Origin: an uncultured Eubacteriales bacterium
GTDB taxonomy: Bacteria > Bacillota > Clostridia > Oscillospirales > Acutalibacteraceae
Direction: 5' to 3'
Length of the DNA: 64,000 bases
Assembly: GCA_900316385.1 (NCBI GenBank)
Contig: ONCP01000001.1
Coordinates: 215,431 to 279,430, forward strand
Below are positions 54,367 through 62,368 of this stretch, piece by piece (within the stretch, counting starts at the first letter, position 1; each line of letters begins with the position of its first letter). The notes beneath the pieces are model-generated. The model was given only the letters and a program-made list of their open reading frames with translations. It was not told the origin of the DNA and did no database searches. Made by a program: the position numbers and the translations under genes.

Positions 54367-57300
54367 ATATATCGCAGACAGCATTGTTGGATTCTTTCAG
54401 GAAAGAATTCAAATTATTCATCCTGGAGATCGATATTGCCTAAGATTAGATACTGCTGAAATGGTTTCTGGCGTTGATAATGCACTGAGGAAGAGAACGG
54501 AAATCGATCAAATTCAGGGTGAGTATCAGTATAATGACGTGTATAATACATTTACGATCAAGTTATCTTCAGCTATTGAGATTGTAATCGCATCAAAAAT
54601 CAATGGGATGACCGATGATTTTCTTGCGACTTTACGTAATGCGGAACATACTGAAAAACACTTTCCAATCTTGATGATTACGCACTCTCCTATCGATACG
54701 ATTACAAGTGGAACAGGAGATTTATCAGCAAATGGAATGCCTTTCCATGCTGAGTCTATAGTAAAAAAGATAAAGGATGAGATAAAAACAGCAGAACTGT
54801 CAGATGCAGATCGAATTCTTTTGGAAATGGAACTGGAGAGAAAGCAAAGTGATCGTTTCAGCGATAAATCATCTTTATTCGAGTACAGTGATTTACTGAC
54901 TGTTTTAGGTAGAGGATACGTGATTGATAGTGATTATGCAGGATTTTCATTGCTTGTTGATGATCGGTTAACCAGTATTCCCAGAGAAAAGATTCGAGAT
55001 CGAATAAACGAAAACCATAGAATTTTCGACAGAATTGATCATGTGTTCAAGCATGGTAATATTGAAAACGATCTTGATAAGGAGTATGATACTCGCTTTA
55101 TTCGCCAATTAATTGATGCAAAGAAAAAAGGATCACCGTGGTATGAGAATTGTACATTTGAAATGGTGAAAAGTTCTCATGATAAGTTAAGACGTAAATT
55201 AGATAATCCTTTGAGTATAAAAGATGAAGATATTGAAAGTTATTCAGGTTCTGCTATTGAATACACGTTTCCTGCTGATTCATTGATGTTTATTCGCAAT
55301 GATGGTGAAAAAGGAGCGAAACAGCGCAAAAAGAATATACTGATTTTTAACCCGGATCAACGTTCAAGTGTAACGGTACGAATTATTTCAAATATCTCAG
55401 TAAGGGACACGTGGGTGGATTGCCGTGGTGCAACATCAACTTGTTCCGGTAAAGAAATATCAATTGAAATGTTGGTTAATAGTTGTTCTTTCTCGCGAAC
55501 GGAAATAAAAGATCCAAATAGCAATATTTCTTATCGAATAAAAATTTGTGTACTAAATCTTTCTCCAAATTTCTTGGAGAATATAATCACGTGTTATTTT
55601 CTTGATGTTCCGAAAGGAAATACGACACGCTCTAGTATTCAAGCTATGGGTTTAAAGCGCGAGCTGGTTATTAATCCCGGTCAACAAGAGACAATTAACA
55701 CAAATGTGCATTCGGATATCACTTATGATTGTAACTATAACCAAACTCTTGATTTGAATTTAGATGAAGAAGCTTTTGAAATAGAAACAGGAACAATCTC
55801 TTTCAAAGTTAAGTGCGGTGCAGTAACAATCCCACTTCAGATAAAAGATGAACCTGTTAAACCTATTGAGCTTACCGGGATCAAAGCACTGAAAAAGAAG
55901 TATTCAGAAAGACGAGGAATAGAATACCGCAACGAAAAACTAGTGTTGGGAACGAAAGAGTATTATGCAAAGCCTCCGTTTAAGGATAGCCTTTCTTTAG
56001 AAAAAGTGATTGTAGATAACGGTTGGCTTGCTGTTCGTGAAACTATCAATGGGTTTGAGGAATACAAGCTAAAAGTAACTGACCCAATCAGGAATGCATA
56101 TTCTGAATTGGTTTCCGAATACAAGCGATTACGGCAATTGCCAAGTCTTGCTTATTTGTCAGGAAAGTTAAAAAGTTTAGCTGAACATTATATCTGTTCA
56201 GTGAGAGAAGCATTGGATAATTTACCGGTTGGTCAGTCTTTATCTGATTCACAAAATGATTTACTGTTGTTGGGAGCAGTTATTCAAAAAAGTGGAGAGC
56301 ACACGATTAAATTTAGTCCGCTTCATCCGTTAAGTATTCTTTATCAGTTGATGTTAATAGAAGAAGATCAGGTTGGAGAGATAAGAGATGATCTTGTAGA
56401 AAAACTAACATCTCTAAATCTGATGCCATATATAAAGGATTCTGAGAAGAGACTGTATTATGCGGTTGAACAAAGGCATTCCCCTGAATGGCACACGTAT
56501 GCCCGTATTACCAATAAACGGTTTCAGGGCGCGAGAAACTATGTACAGAAACTGGTTTGTGATAAAATTACTCAATACATTGATCACTTCACATTTTTGT
56601 TTGATGACATCGGAAATGATAAGCTCTATATTAATCTTATTAATATGGGAGATTGTAGAGAAGTACTGCAAGGTTTGATACGTTATTATGCAAAAGAGCT
56701 CCATGAAGAAAAGGTTCCTGAGTGTTTAATGCGATTTGTATTGAACATTTATTGTGAGTCGGGTTCGTATAATGAGTTTTCTGTATTATCCGATCAAAAA
56801 AGACTGAAGGATTATCTAACAACATACGGAAAGAATGTTGATGATATGAGCGAAATGGCGCTTATCCTCAGCAGTCGTATCAAGTGTTTCTACAGAAGCT
56901 CTATGGAAGAAAAGTATGAGTATGCCCATTTGACTTTCTATGAAATGGAATCTTCTGATAATGATGGGGATAGTCGTATGGATTCCATTGCTACAGGAGT
57001 TTCAATGGGTGGCTTGATTTCCGGTACTCCATCAGTGCTCAACTCAGGGTGGTATAAGACTGGATTTGGGACAAAATATGCAACAGATAATTGTCTTATA
57101 AAAATGGCAAAACGCTATAATGCGCTTTCCCGTGTGGCGTTTTCCGGTAGTTCTTATGAACCTGAATCGGCGATCTTTACAGAGGTTTCTAATAGCGGAG
57201 AAGGTCAGCTTAATAAAATCTATGATTCTTCTAATTGGGTTGTTTTTATAGATCCTAAAGTGGATTTATCCTTTTTTAAGTCCAGTGATTTGGGCGATCG

Positions 57301-59653
57301 AGATTTGATGATTATCCATTACAGCGACCAATATACCTCTGCTAGCGGATATGATGATATTACAGTTACCCGAAAATCCGAACAATATGAAGAAATCATA
57401 AAAGATCAACTTAAACAAAAAGGTGTTAATGCATCAAAACAACAAGTTCATGATATTATTAGCCTATTTAATGCATTTAACGGTGCGTGGATGTTGAGAT
57501 TAATCTCTGCAAAAAAGCTGGCAGGTGCAGTTGACAGTTATTTTAGCCGTGAAAAGATGAGTATTCTTTCCGCAGTCAAGCTATGTATGGCATATTATGC
57601 ACATGATAATATTGTATGGGTTCCGATTTCTCTGGAAGAGATGCTTCGTGTATCCGGGGGTGCTGGATACTCTCAAAAGGATAGTCTGCTTTCGGCAAAG
57701 AATCTAAACTTTGAAAAAGGAGTGACCAGTGATGATGTTCTTTTAATTGGAATAGAGGGACCGGTTGAGGACATAAAACTATATCTTCATCCCGTTGAAG
57801 TTAAAATCGGACAAAATCCAAGCGGAGTAATAGCCAAAGCGTATGAACAGATAAGGCATACATATAGTGGCTTTTGGAATGCACTTTGGCCGAAAAAGAA
57901 TCGTAACGCGTTAGAATGCAAGCTTTCCAGAAATTTCTTGATGCAATTGGTGATTGTGAGTTGCGAAAAATTACAGTTGTATGATGTTTATCCAAATGAA
58001 ACATGGGACAAAGTGACAGATGAATATCGAGAGGCGTTGCTTAATGAAAAATATCGCTTCTCTTCAGCACTTGATGAAATGATCGGTAAAGGAACGGTTA
58101 TCTCTTTTAAAACTGATGCTTTGAACAAGAGCGGACAAATAAATGATGATGTATGTTTGCTGGAACTTCCGGAAAAAATGGGATCGGAGTATATGATCAA
58201 ATCTGCTGCAGAGATCGAAGCAGATTTGGATCGTTCTCAGGTGTATCTTCCTGAGCGGATAAAATACACATATCATTCATCCAATACGGTTCAACTATCT
58301 ACACAGCATTTCGAAAACGAAAATGAGACAGTACCAGATAGAGATGAAGATCAGTCAATAGCAGAAGCTAAAGGAAATAGTCTTAACGAAAGTATCGAAA
58401 TGCTTTCAACGGTTAATGTCAATCCTGTTGAAACAAAGGATGACGGAACTTCTGTACCAATTGAGGAAGAATCAGAAAAACGTAAAAGTATGCAAATCCT
58501 TTTTGGAACTGATGTTTCTAATGGAAAAATGTTGTACTGGTACCCAAATGATACCAATAGGGTTTTTCATACGAATACTGGTATAATCGGAACAATGGGT
58601 ACCGGTAAAACTCAGTTTACAAAATCTTTGATTACCCAGCTTTATCGCGATCAAGCACATAATTTCGATGGGTCTCCTCTTGGAATTTTGATTTTTGATT
58701 ACAAAGGCGATTATAATGAGGGAAAAGAGGATTTTGTAAACGCTACAGAAGCAAAAGTGATCAAACCGTTTCATCTTCCGTTTAATCCTTTGTCGCTGAC
58801 TCGGTCTAGTGTTTTTAAGCCGCTTTTGCCGATTCATACCGCAAATTCATTTAAGGATACTTTGTCAAAGGTATACGGTTTGGGAGCTAAACAGCAAAAT
58901 ACTTTGTTTTCATGTATTACGCAGGCATATGCTGCACGGGGAATAGTTCCGCATGACTCTTCTACATGGGATCGTACTCCTCCGACTTTTGAGATGGTTT
59001 ATAATATATATACCGAAAACGAAGAAATCAAGAAGAATGATTCGCTTGCTGCGGCAATGGAAAAGCTGCATCAATTTCAAATTTTTGAAAGCGATCCGAA
59101 TCAGACAGTATCGCTTTTTGACCTCTTGAATGGTGTTGTGGTAATTGATCTTTCAGGATATGATTCGGATATTCAAAGCTTAATTGTGGCGATTACGCTT
59201 GATTTATTTTACGCCCAGATGCAGGCGGCTGGTTCAAGCAAAATGGATCATCGCTATCGCCAGTTAACAAAAATGATATTGGTGGATGAAGCTGATAATT
59301 TTATGAGCGAAGGATTTCCTGCTTTGAAAAAAATCTTGAAAGAAGGACGTGAATTTGGTGTCGGTGTGATTCTGTCTACACAGTTCCTGAAACATTTCGG
59401 AGCATCGGACGATGACTACGCTAAATACATTATGACTTGGGTTGTCCATAATGTCGCTGATCTCAAGCAATCGGATATCGAGTTTGTCTTTAAAACAGGC
59501 TCCAAGAGCGACGAAACACAACGATTGTTTGATGACATAAAAAAGTTGGAAATACACCACAGTATTGTAAAAACTGGTACTTCTAAGCCCTGTTATATCA
59601 TTGATAAAGCCTTCTGGCAGTTATATCAGGAAATTCAAGAGGAACAGGGCTGA
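54347..59653 (+). CDS. dptH: Phosphorothioation-dependent restriction protein DptH
   Basis: DptH (DndH) is the large HerA-like subunit. The 1768 residues are mostly unassigned up to about 1400. A HerA/FtsK-like ATPase domain follows, with Walker A GTMGTGKT near 1415 and Walker B MILVDEADNF near 1643. A segment EDIKLYLHPVEVKIGQ near 1145 resembles the D...ExK pattern of PD-(D/E)XK nucleases. It is the only candidate nuclease motif I noticed in the three restriction proteins. Three possible starts overlap dptG: GTG 54332, ATG 54338 and ATG 54347. I chose the last because GGGG lies nine bases before it. Confidence 0.88.
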   Translation: MLNEFYKYIADSIVGFFQERIQIIHPGDRYCLRLDTAEMVSGVDNALRKRTEIDQIQGEYQYNDVYNTFTIKLSSAIEIVIASKINGMTDDFLATLRNAEHTEKHFPILMITHSPIDTITSGTGDLSANGMPFHAESIVKKIKDEIKTAELSDADRILLEMELERKQSDRFSDKSSLFEYSDLLTVLGRGYVIDSDYAGFSLLVDDRLTSIPREKIRDRINENHRIFDRIDHVFKHGNIENDLDKEYDTRFIRQLIDAKKKGSPWYENCTFEMVKSSHDKLRRKLDNPLSIKDEDIESYSGSAIEYTFPADSLMFIRNDGEKGAKQRKKNILIFNPDQRSSVTVRIISNISVRDTWVDCRGATSTCSGKEISIEMLVNSCSFSRTEIKDPNSNISYRIKICVLNLSPNFLENIITCYFLDVPKGNTTRSSIQAMGLKRELVINPGQQETINTNVHSDITYDCNYNQTLDLNLDEEAFEIETGTISFKVKCGAVTIPLQIKDEPVKPIELTGIKALKKKYSERRGIEYRNEKLVLGTKEYYAKPPFKDSLSLEKVIVDNGWLAVRETINGFEEYKLKVTDPIRNAYSELVSEYKRLRQLPSLAYLSGKLKSLAEHYICSVREALDNLPVGQSLSDSQNDLLLLGAVIQKSGEHTIKFSPLHPLSILYQLMLIEEDQVGEIRDDLVEKLTSLNLMPYIKDSEKRLYYAVEQRHSPEWHTYARITNKRFQGARNYVQKLVCDKITQYIDHFTFLFDDIGNDKLYINLINMGDCREVLQGLIRYYAKELHEEKVPECLMRFVLNIYCESGSYNEFSVLSDQKRLKDYLTTYGKNVDDMSEMALILSSRIKCFYRSSMEEKYEYAHLTFYEMESSDNDGDSRMDSIATGVSMGGLISGTPSVLNSGWYKTGFGTKYATDNCLIKMAKRYNALSRVAFSGSSYEPESAIFTEVSNSGEGQLNKIYDSSNWVVFIDPKVDLSFFKSSDLGDRDLMIIHYSDQYTSASGYDDITVTRKSEQYEEIIKDQLKQKGVNASKQQVHDIISLFNAFNGAWMLRLISAKKLAGAVDSYFSREKMSILSAVKLCMAYYAHDNIVWVPISLEEMLRVSGGAGYSQKDSLLSAKNLNFEKGVTSDDVLLIGIEGPVEDIKLYLHPVEVKIGQNPSGVIAKAYEQIRHTYSGFWNALWPKKNRNALECKLSRNFLMQLVIVSCEKLQLYDVYPNETWDKVTDEYREALLNEKYRFSSALDEMIGKGTVISFKTDALNKSGQINDDVCLLELPEKMGSEYMIKSAAEIEADLDRSQVYLPERIKYTYHSSNTVQLSTQHFENENETVPDRDEDQSIAEAKGNSLNESIEMLSTVNVNPVETKDDGTSVPIEEESEKRKSMQILFGTDVSNGKMLYWYPNDTNRVFHTNTGIIGTMGTGKTQFTKSLITQLYRDQAHNFDGSPLGILIFDYKGDYNEGKEDFVNATEAKVIKPFHLPFNPLSLTRSSVFKPLLPIHTANSFKDTLSKVYGLGAKQQNTLFSCITQAYAARGIVPHDSSTWDRTPPTFEMVYNIYTENEEIKKNDSLAAAMEKLHQFQIFESDPNQTVSLFDLLNGVVVIDLSGYDSDIQSLIVAITLDLFYAQMQAAGSSKMDHRYRQLTKMILVDEADNFMSEGFPALKKILKEGREFGVGVILSTQFLKHFGASDDDYAKYIMTWVVHNVADLKQSDIEFVFKTGSKSDETQRLFDDIKKLEIHHSIVKTGTSKPCYIIDKAFWQLYQEIQEEQG

Positions 59654-59668
59654 TTGCATCAACTTTAG

Positions 59669-59697
59669 TTGACTTTCACGCCAAGAGATGGTATACT
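59669..59697 (+). promoter_or_regulatory. Promoter of dndBCD
   Basis: TTGACT (59669-59674) and TATACT (59692-59697) have a 17-base spacer. Transcription would begin near 59704, in the middle of the palindrome described next. The -35 box is itself the right part of a 14-base palindrome TCAACTTTAGTTGA (59659-59672). Confidence 0.7.
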
Positions 59698-59727
59698 TAC
59701 GTAGTATACGTAAGTATACCATCTCTT
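59683..59727. promoter_or_regulatory. 45-bp palindromic operator candidate before dndB
   Basis: Two perfect 21-bp arms (59683-59703 and 59707-59727) flank the three bases GTA. GTATAC occurs three times, at 59691, 59704 and 59714. The palindrome covers the -10 box and start site of the dndB promoter and ends 21 bases before the ATG. This is the expected position for a repressor site; DndB is a known repressor of dnd genes in Salmonella. In RNA it could also form a hairpin, but no T-run follows. Confidence 0.65.
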
Positions 59728-59748
59728 AATGTTTTATGGAGGTGTGGT

Positions 59749-60822
59749 ATGAATTTTGCTTATCGGTTTCCTGTTGTGAGAGGCATTCAAGCAGGCAGAG
59801 AATATTATATTGCGATGGTACCACTTAAATTGATTCCAAGATTATTTCCGGCAGATGATGAGTATGTTCCTCCGGAATTTCGAGCTCAAAGAAAGCTTAA
59901 TGAATCACGAATTCCGGTTATCAGTAAATACATTCTGAATAACAGAGAAAACTATGTGTTTTCAGCCTTAGCTGCTTCGATTGATGGTCATTTTGAATTT
60001 ATCCCTAGCGAGTTTTCGGATGTTGGTATTTTGGAAATTGCTATGGATGCAAAGATATTAATCAATGATGGTCAGCATAGAAAAGCGGCAATTCTTGAAG
60101 CAATCAATGAAGATGAAACTTTGTTGAATGAAACAATTTCAATTGTATTTTTTGAAGATCAGGGATTGGCGCGTAGCCAGCAAATGTTTACTGATTTAAA
60201 CAAGCACGCTGTTAAGACCTCAAATTCTATTGCTGAACTATATGATTCCAGAGATATGCTTGCGGTTTCCACCAGAAAAGTAATATCAGAAATTGATTTT
60301 CTAAATACATATACGGATAAAGAAAAAGACAACCTCGGCAAGTATTCCTCAAAGCTGTTTACGTTGAATACATTTTATGTAGCAAATAAAAAAATACTTT
60401 CCGGGAGAACGATTACTGCTGAAACATCCGAGTTTCTCGTAAACTTTTGGCAGAATGTTACCAAGAATATTGTGCAGTGGAATGAATTGCAAAATAAAGA
60501 GATTAGCAAGGTTGACTTGAGAGAAACTTATATCGTAACACAAGCAATTGTTATACAAGCTTTTGGTCGTGTTGGAAATGTTTTCCTTCGTCAACCGGAA
60601 CTTGATATGGATAATGTCTTACTTGGTCTCAAAAAAATTGACTGGAGAAGAAACGCTGATTGCTGGCAGCTGAGAGCAATTAGAGCAAATGGACGCATGA
60701 TCAGCGGAGAAACAGCGGTTTTGTTAACAGCAAATGTTATAAAAAAGGAATTGGGAATGCAATTGGATTCTGACGAGACCTTGAGGGAAGAGAAATTTCT
60801 CCGAGAAAACAGATTAATATAG
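59749..60822 (+). CDS. dndB: DndB, DGQHR-domain regulator of phosphorothioation
   Basis: DndB is the DGQHR-family protein of phosphorothioation loci; in Salmonella it limits expression and modification. The 357 residues carry the DGQHRKAAILEAI signature near residue 107, and the SQQMFTDLNKHAVKTSNS segment near 143. The RBS GGAGGT is six bases before the ATG. It is the first gene of the modification part and is separated from dptH by the palindrome and promoter. Self-repression through the palindrome is plausible but inferred. Confidence 0.9.
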   Translation: MNFAYRFPVVRGIQAGREYYIAMVPLKLIPRLFPADDEYVPPEFRAQRKLNESRIPVISKYILNNRENYVFSALAASIDGHFEFIPSEFSDVGILEIAMDAKILINDGQHRKAAILEAINEDETLLNETISIVFFEDQGLARSQQMFTDLNKHAVKTSNSIAELYDSRDMLAVSTRKVISEIDFLNTYTDKEKDNLGKYSSKLFTLNTFYVANKKILSGRTITAETSEFLVNFWQNVTKNIVQWNELQNKEISKVDLRETYIVTQAIVIQAFGRVGNVFLRQPELDMDNVLLGLKKIDWRRNADCWQLRAIRANGRMISGETAVLLTANVIKKELGMQLDSDETLREEKFLRENRLI

Positions 60823-60835
60823 TGGAAGTGAGAAA

Positions 60836-62368
60836 ATGGTCACACATGAGCAGATAGAAGGACTCATGGAAACTGTTCGGAATCTTTATTTATCTGATGA
60901 TATTCCGTGGGTGATTGGCTACTCCGGTGGAAAAGACAGCACGGCAACTTTACAGCTTGTCTGGTTGGCTTTGCAAGGTTTGTCTGCCGATCAGTTGAAA
61001 AAAACAGTTCATATTATTAACACAGATACCCTTGTTGAGTCACCTGTGGTTGCTAAATGGGCTCAGAAATCTCTGAAAAAGATGGACGAAGCAGCGAATG
61101 TTCAAAAACTGCCGTTTGTACCACATCGCCTTACTCCTGATTTTAACAACACATTTTGGGTCAATCTGATCGGACGAGGATATCCGTTCCCTCGAAAAAA
61201 ATTCAGATGGTGCACAGATCGCTTGAAAATTCAACCGGTCAATAAGTTCATTAAAGAGAAACTGGCAGAACATGGTGAAATCATTATGGTGTTGGGAACG
61301 CGAAAAGCTGAGAGTGTCAATCGTGCCAAAACGATGGCTCACTATGAAAAAAAGCGTGTGAGAGAATTATTGAGCCCAAATCCTACACTTGTAAATGAGT
61401 TGGTTTTTTCTCCTCTTGCGGAGTGGACAGATGATGATGTATGGATTTTTTTAATGCAATACAAGAATCCTTGGGGGTACTCAAACCAGGAACTTTTAAC
61501 ATTATACAAGGGTGCTACACCGGATAACGAGTGTCCGTTAATGGTTGAGAAAGATTTACCGAGTTGTGGAAGAAGTCGTTTTGGGTGTTGGGTTTGTACA
61601 ATGGTTGAGCAGGATCGATCTATGGAAGCCATGATCTCAAATGATGATGAAAAAGTTTGGATGACTCCTTTGCTTGAGTTTCGCAATGAGTTTGGAGATG
61701 AAGACGGAGATAGGGAACGCAGAAGCTTCCGAAGAATGGGAGGATATTTGCAGGGAAGCTATGGCAAGCTTTACCATGGTCCGTACAAAAAAGAAGTCAG
61801 AGAAAAATGGCTTGGAAGATTATTGGAGATTCAAACGGAAATAAATCAAAACGGACCTGATGAGTTTTCAAATTTGGAATTGATTACACTCCCTGAGTTG
61901 CGCGCAATTCGACGCATTTGGGTCAACGAAAAACATGAATTTGACGATTCACTTCCACGTATCTACGAAGAGAAGATCGGAAAGACTTTTGATGATCCGG
62001 AATGGATAAACGCAGGCGTATTTGGTTGTGAAGAATGGGAGATTTTAAAGCAGGTTTGCCAAGATATAAATCCCGAAGAAGAGTTGAACTTCGAAATGAT
62101 GTACACCCTGATTGACGTTGAAAACCGTGCAAATAATTTGAATCAGCGGAAAGGTATTTTAGATGCCTTGGAAGCGTGTATTAAGCATACATTCTACAAA
62201 AATGAACAAGATGCGCTTCAGTTTTACAGGGATCGACTTGACCGAAAGAAAGAATTGGGCGGAAAATATTACGAAAAGTTCTTTGCTGAAACGAAAGACA
62301 ATGGAGAGGAATTTGAACAAGAGGAAAATGTGGAAGATACAGATTTGATCGGAGATGAAACAGAATGA
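60836..62368 (+). CDS. dndC: DndC, PAPS-reductase-like sulfur transfer protein
   Basis: DndC is an iron-sulfur ATP pyrophosphatase resembling PAPS reductase, which takes sulfur from a cysteine desulfurase (DndA or IscS) for backbone modification. The 510 residues have the PP-loop GYSGGKDSTATL near residue 28. Conserved cysteines (CPLM near 233, SCGRSRFGCWVC at about 243-253) are expected to hold the 4Fe-4S cluster. The C-terminal 170 residues are a helical acidic part. It starts 14 bases after dndB and overlaps dndD by four bases. Confidence 0.92.
   Translation: MVTHEQIEGLMETVRNLYLSDDIPWVIGYSGGKDSTATLQLVWLALQGLSADQLKKTVHIINTDTLVESPVVAKWAQKSLKKMDEAANVQKLPFVPHRLTPDFNNTFWVNLIGRGYPFPRKKFRWCTDRLKIQPVNKFIKEKLAEHGEIIMVLGTRKAESVNRAKTMAHYEKKRVRELLSPNPTLVNELVFSPLAEWTDDDVWIFLMQYKNPWGYSNQELLTLYKGATPDNECPLMVEKDLPSCGRSRFGCWVCTMVEQDRSMEAMISNDDEKVWMTPLLEFRNEFGDEDGDRERRSFRRMGGYLQGSYGKLYHGPYKKEVREKWLGRLLEIQTEINQNGPDEFSNLELITLPELRAIRRIWVNEKHEFDDSLPRIYEEKIGKTFDDPEWINAGVFGCEEWEILKQVCQDINPEEELNFEMMYTLIDVENRANNLNQRKGILDALEACIKHTFYKNEQDALQFYRDRLDRKKELGGKYYEKFFAETKDNGEEFEQEENVEDTDLIGDETE

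Noticed and set aside
59683-59727. Palindrome before dndB as a rho-independent terminator of dptH
   Set aside because: No T-run follows, the loop and stem are AT-rich, and it lies over a well-spaced promoter, so operator is the better reading.
51230-62368. BREX, Ssp or other HerA-containing defence systems
   Set aside because: The set DptF-DptG-DptH with DGQHR protein, PP-loop DndC and SMC-like DndD is specific to the Dnd/Dpt type.
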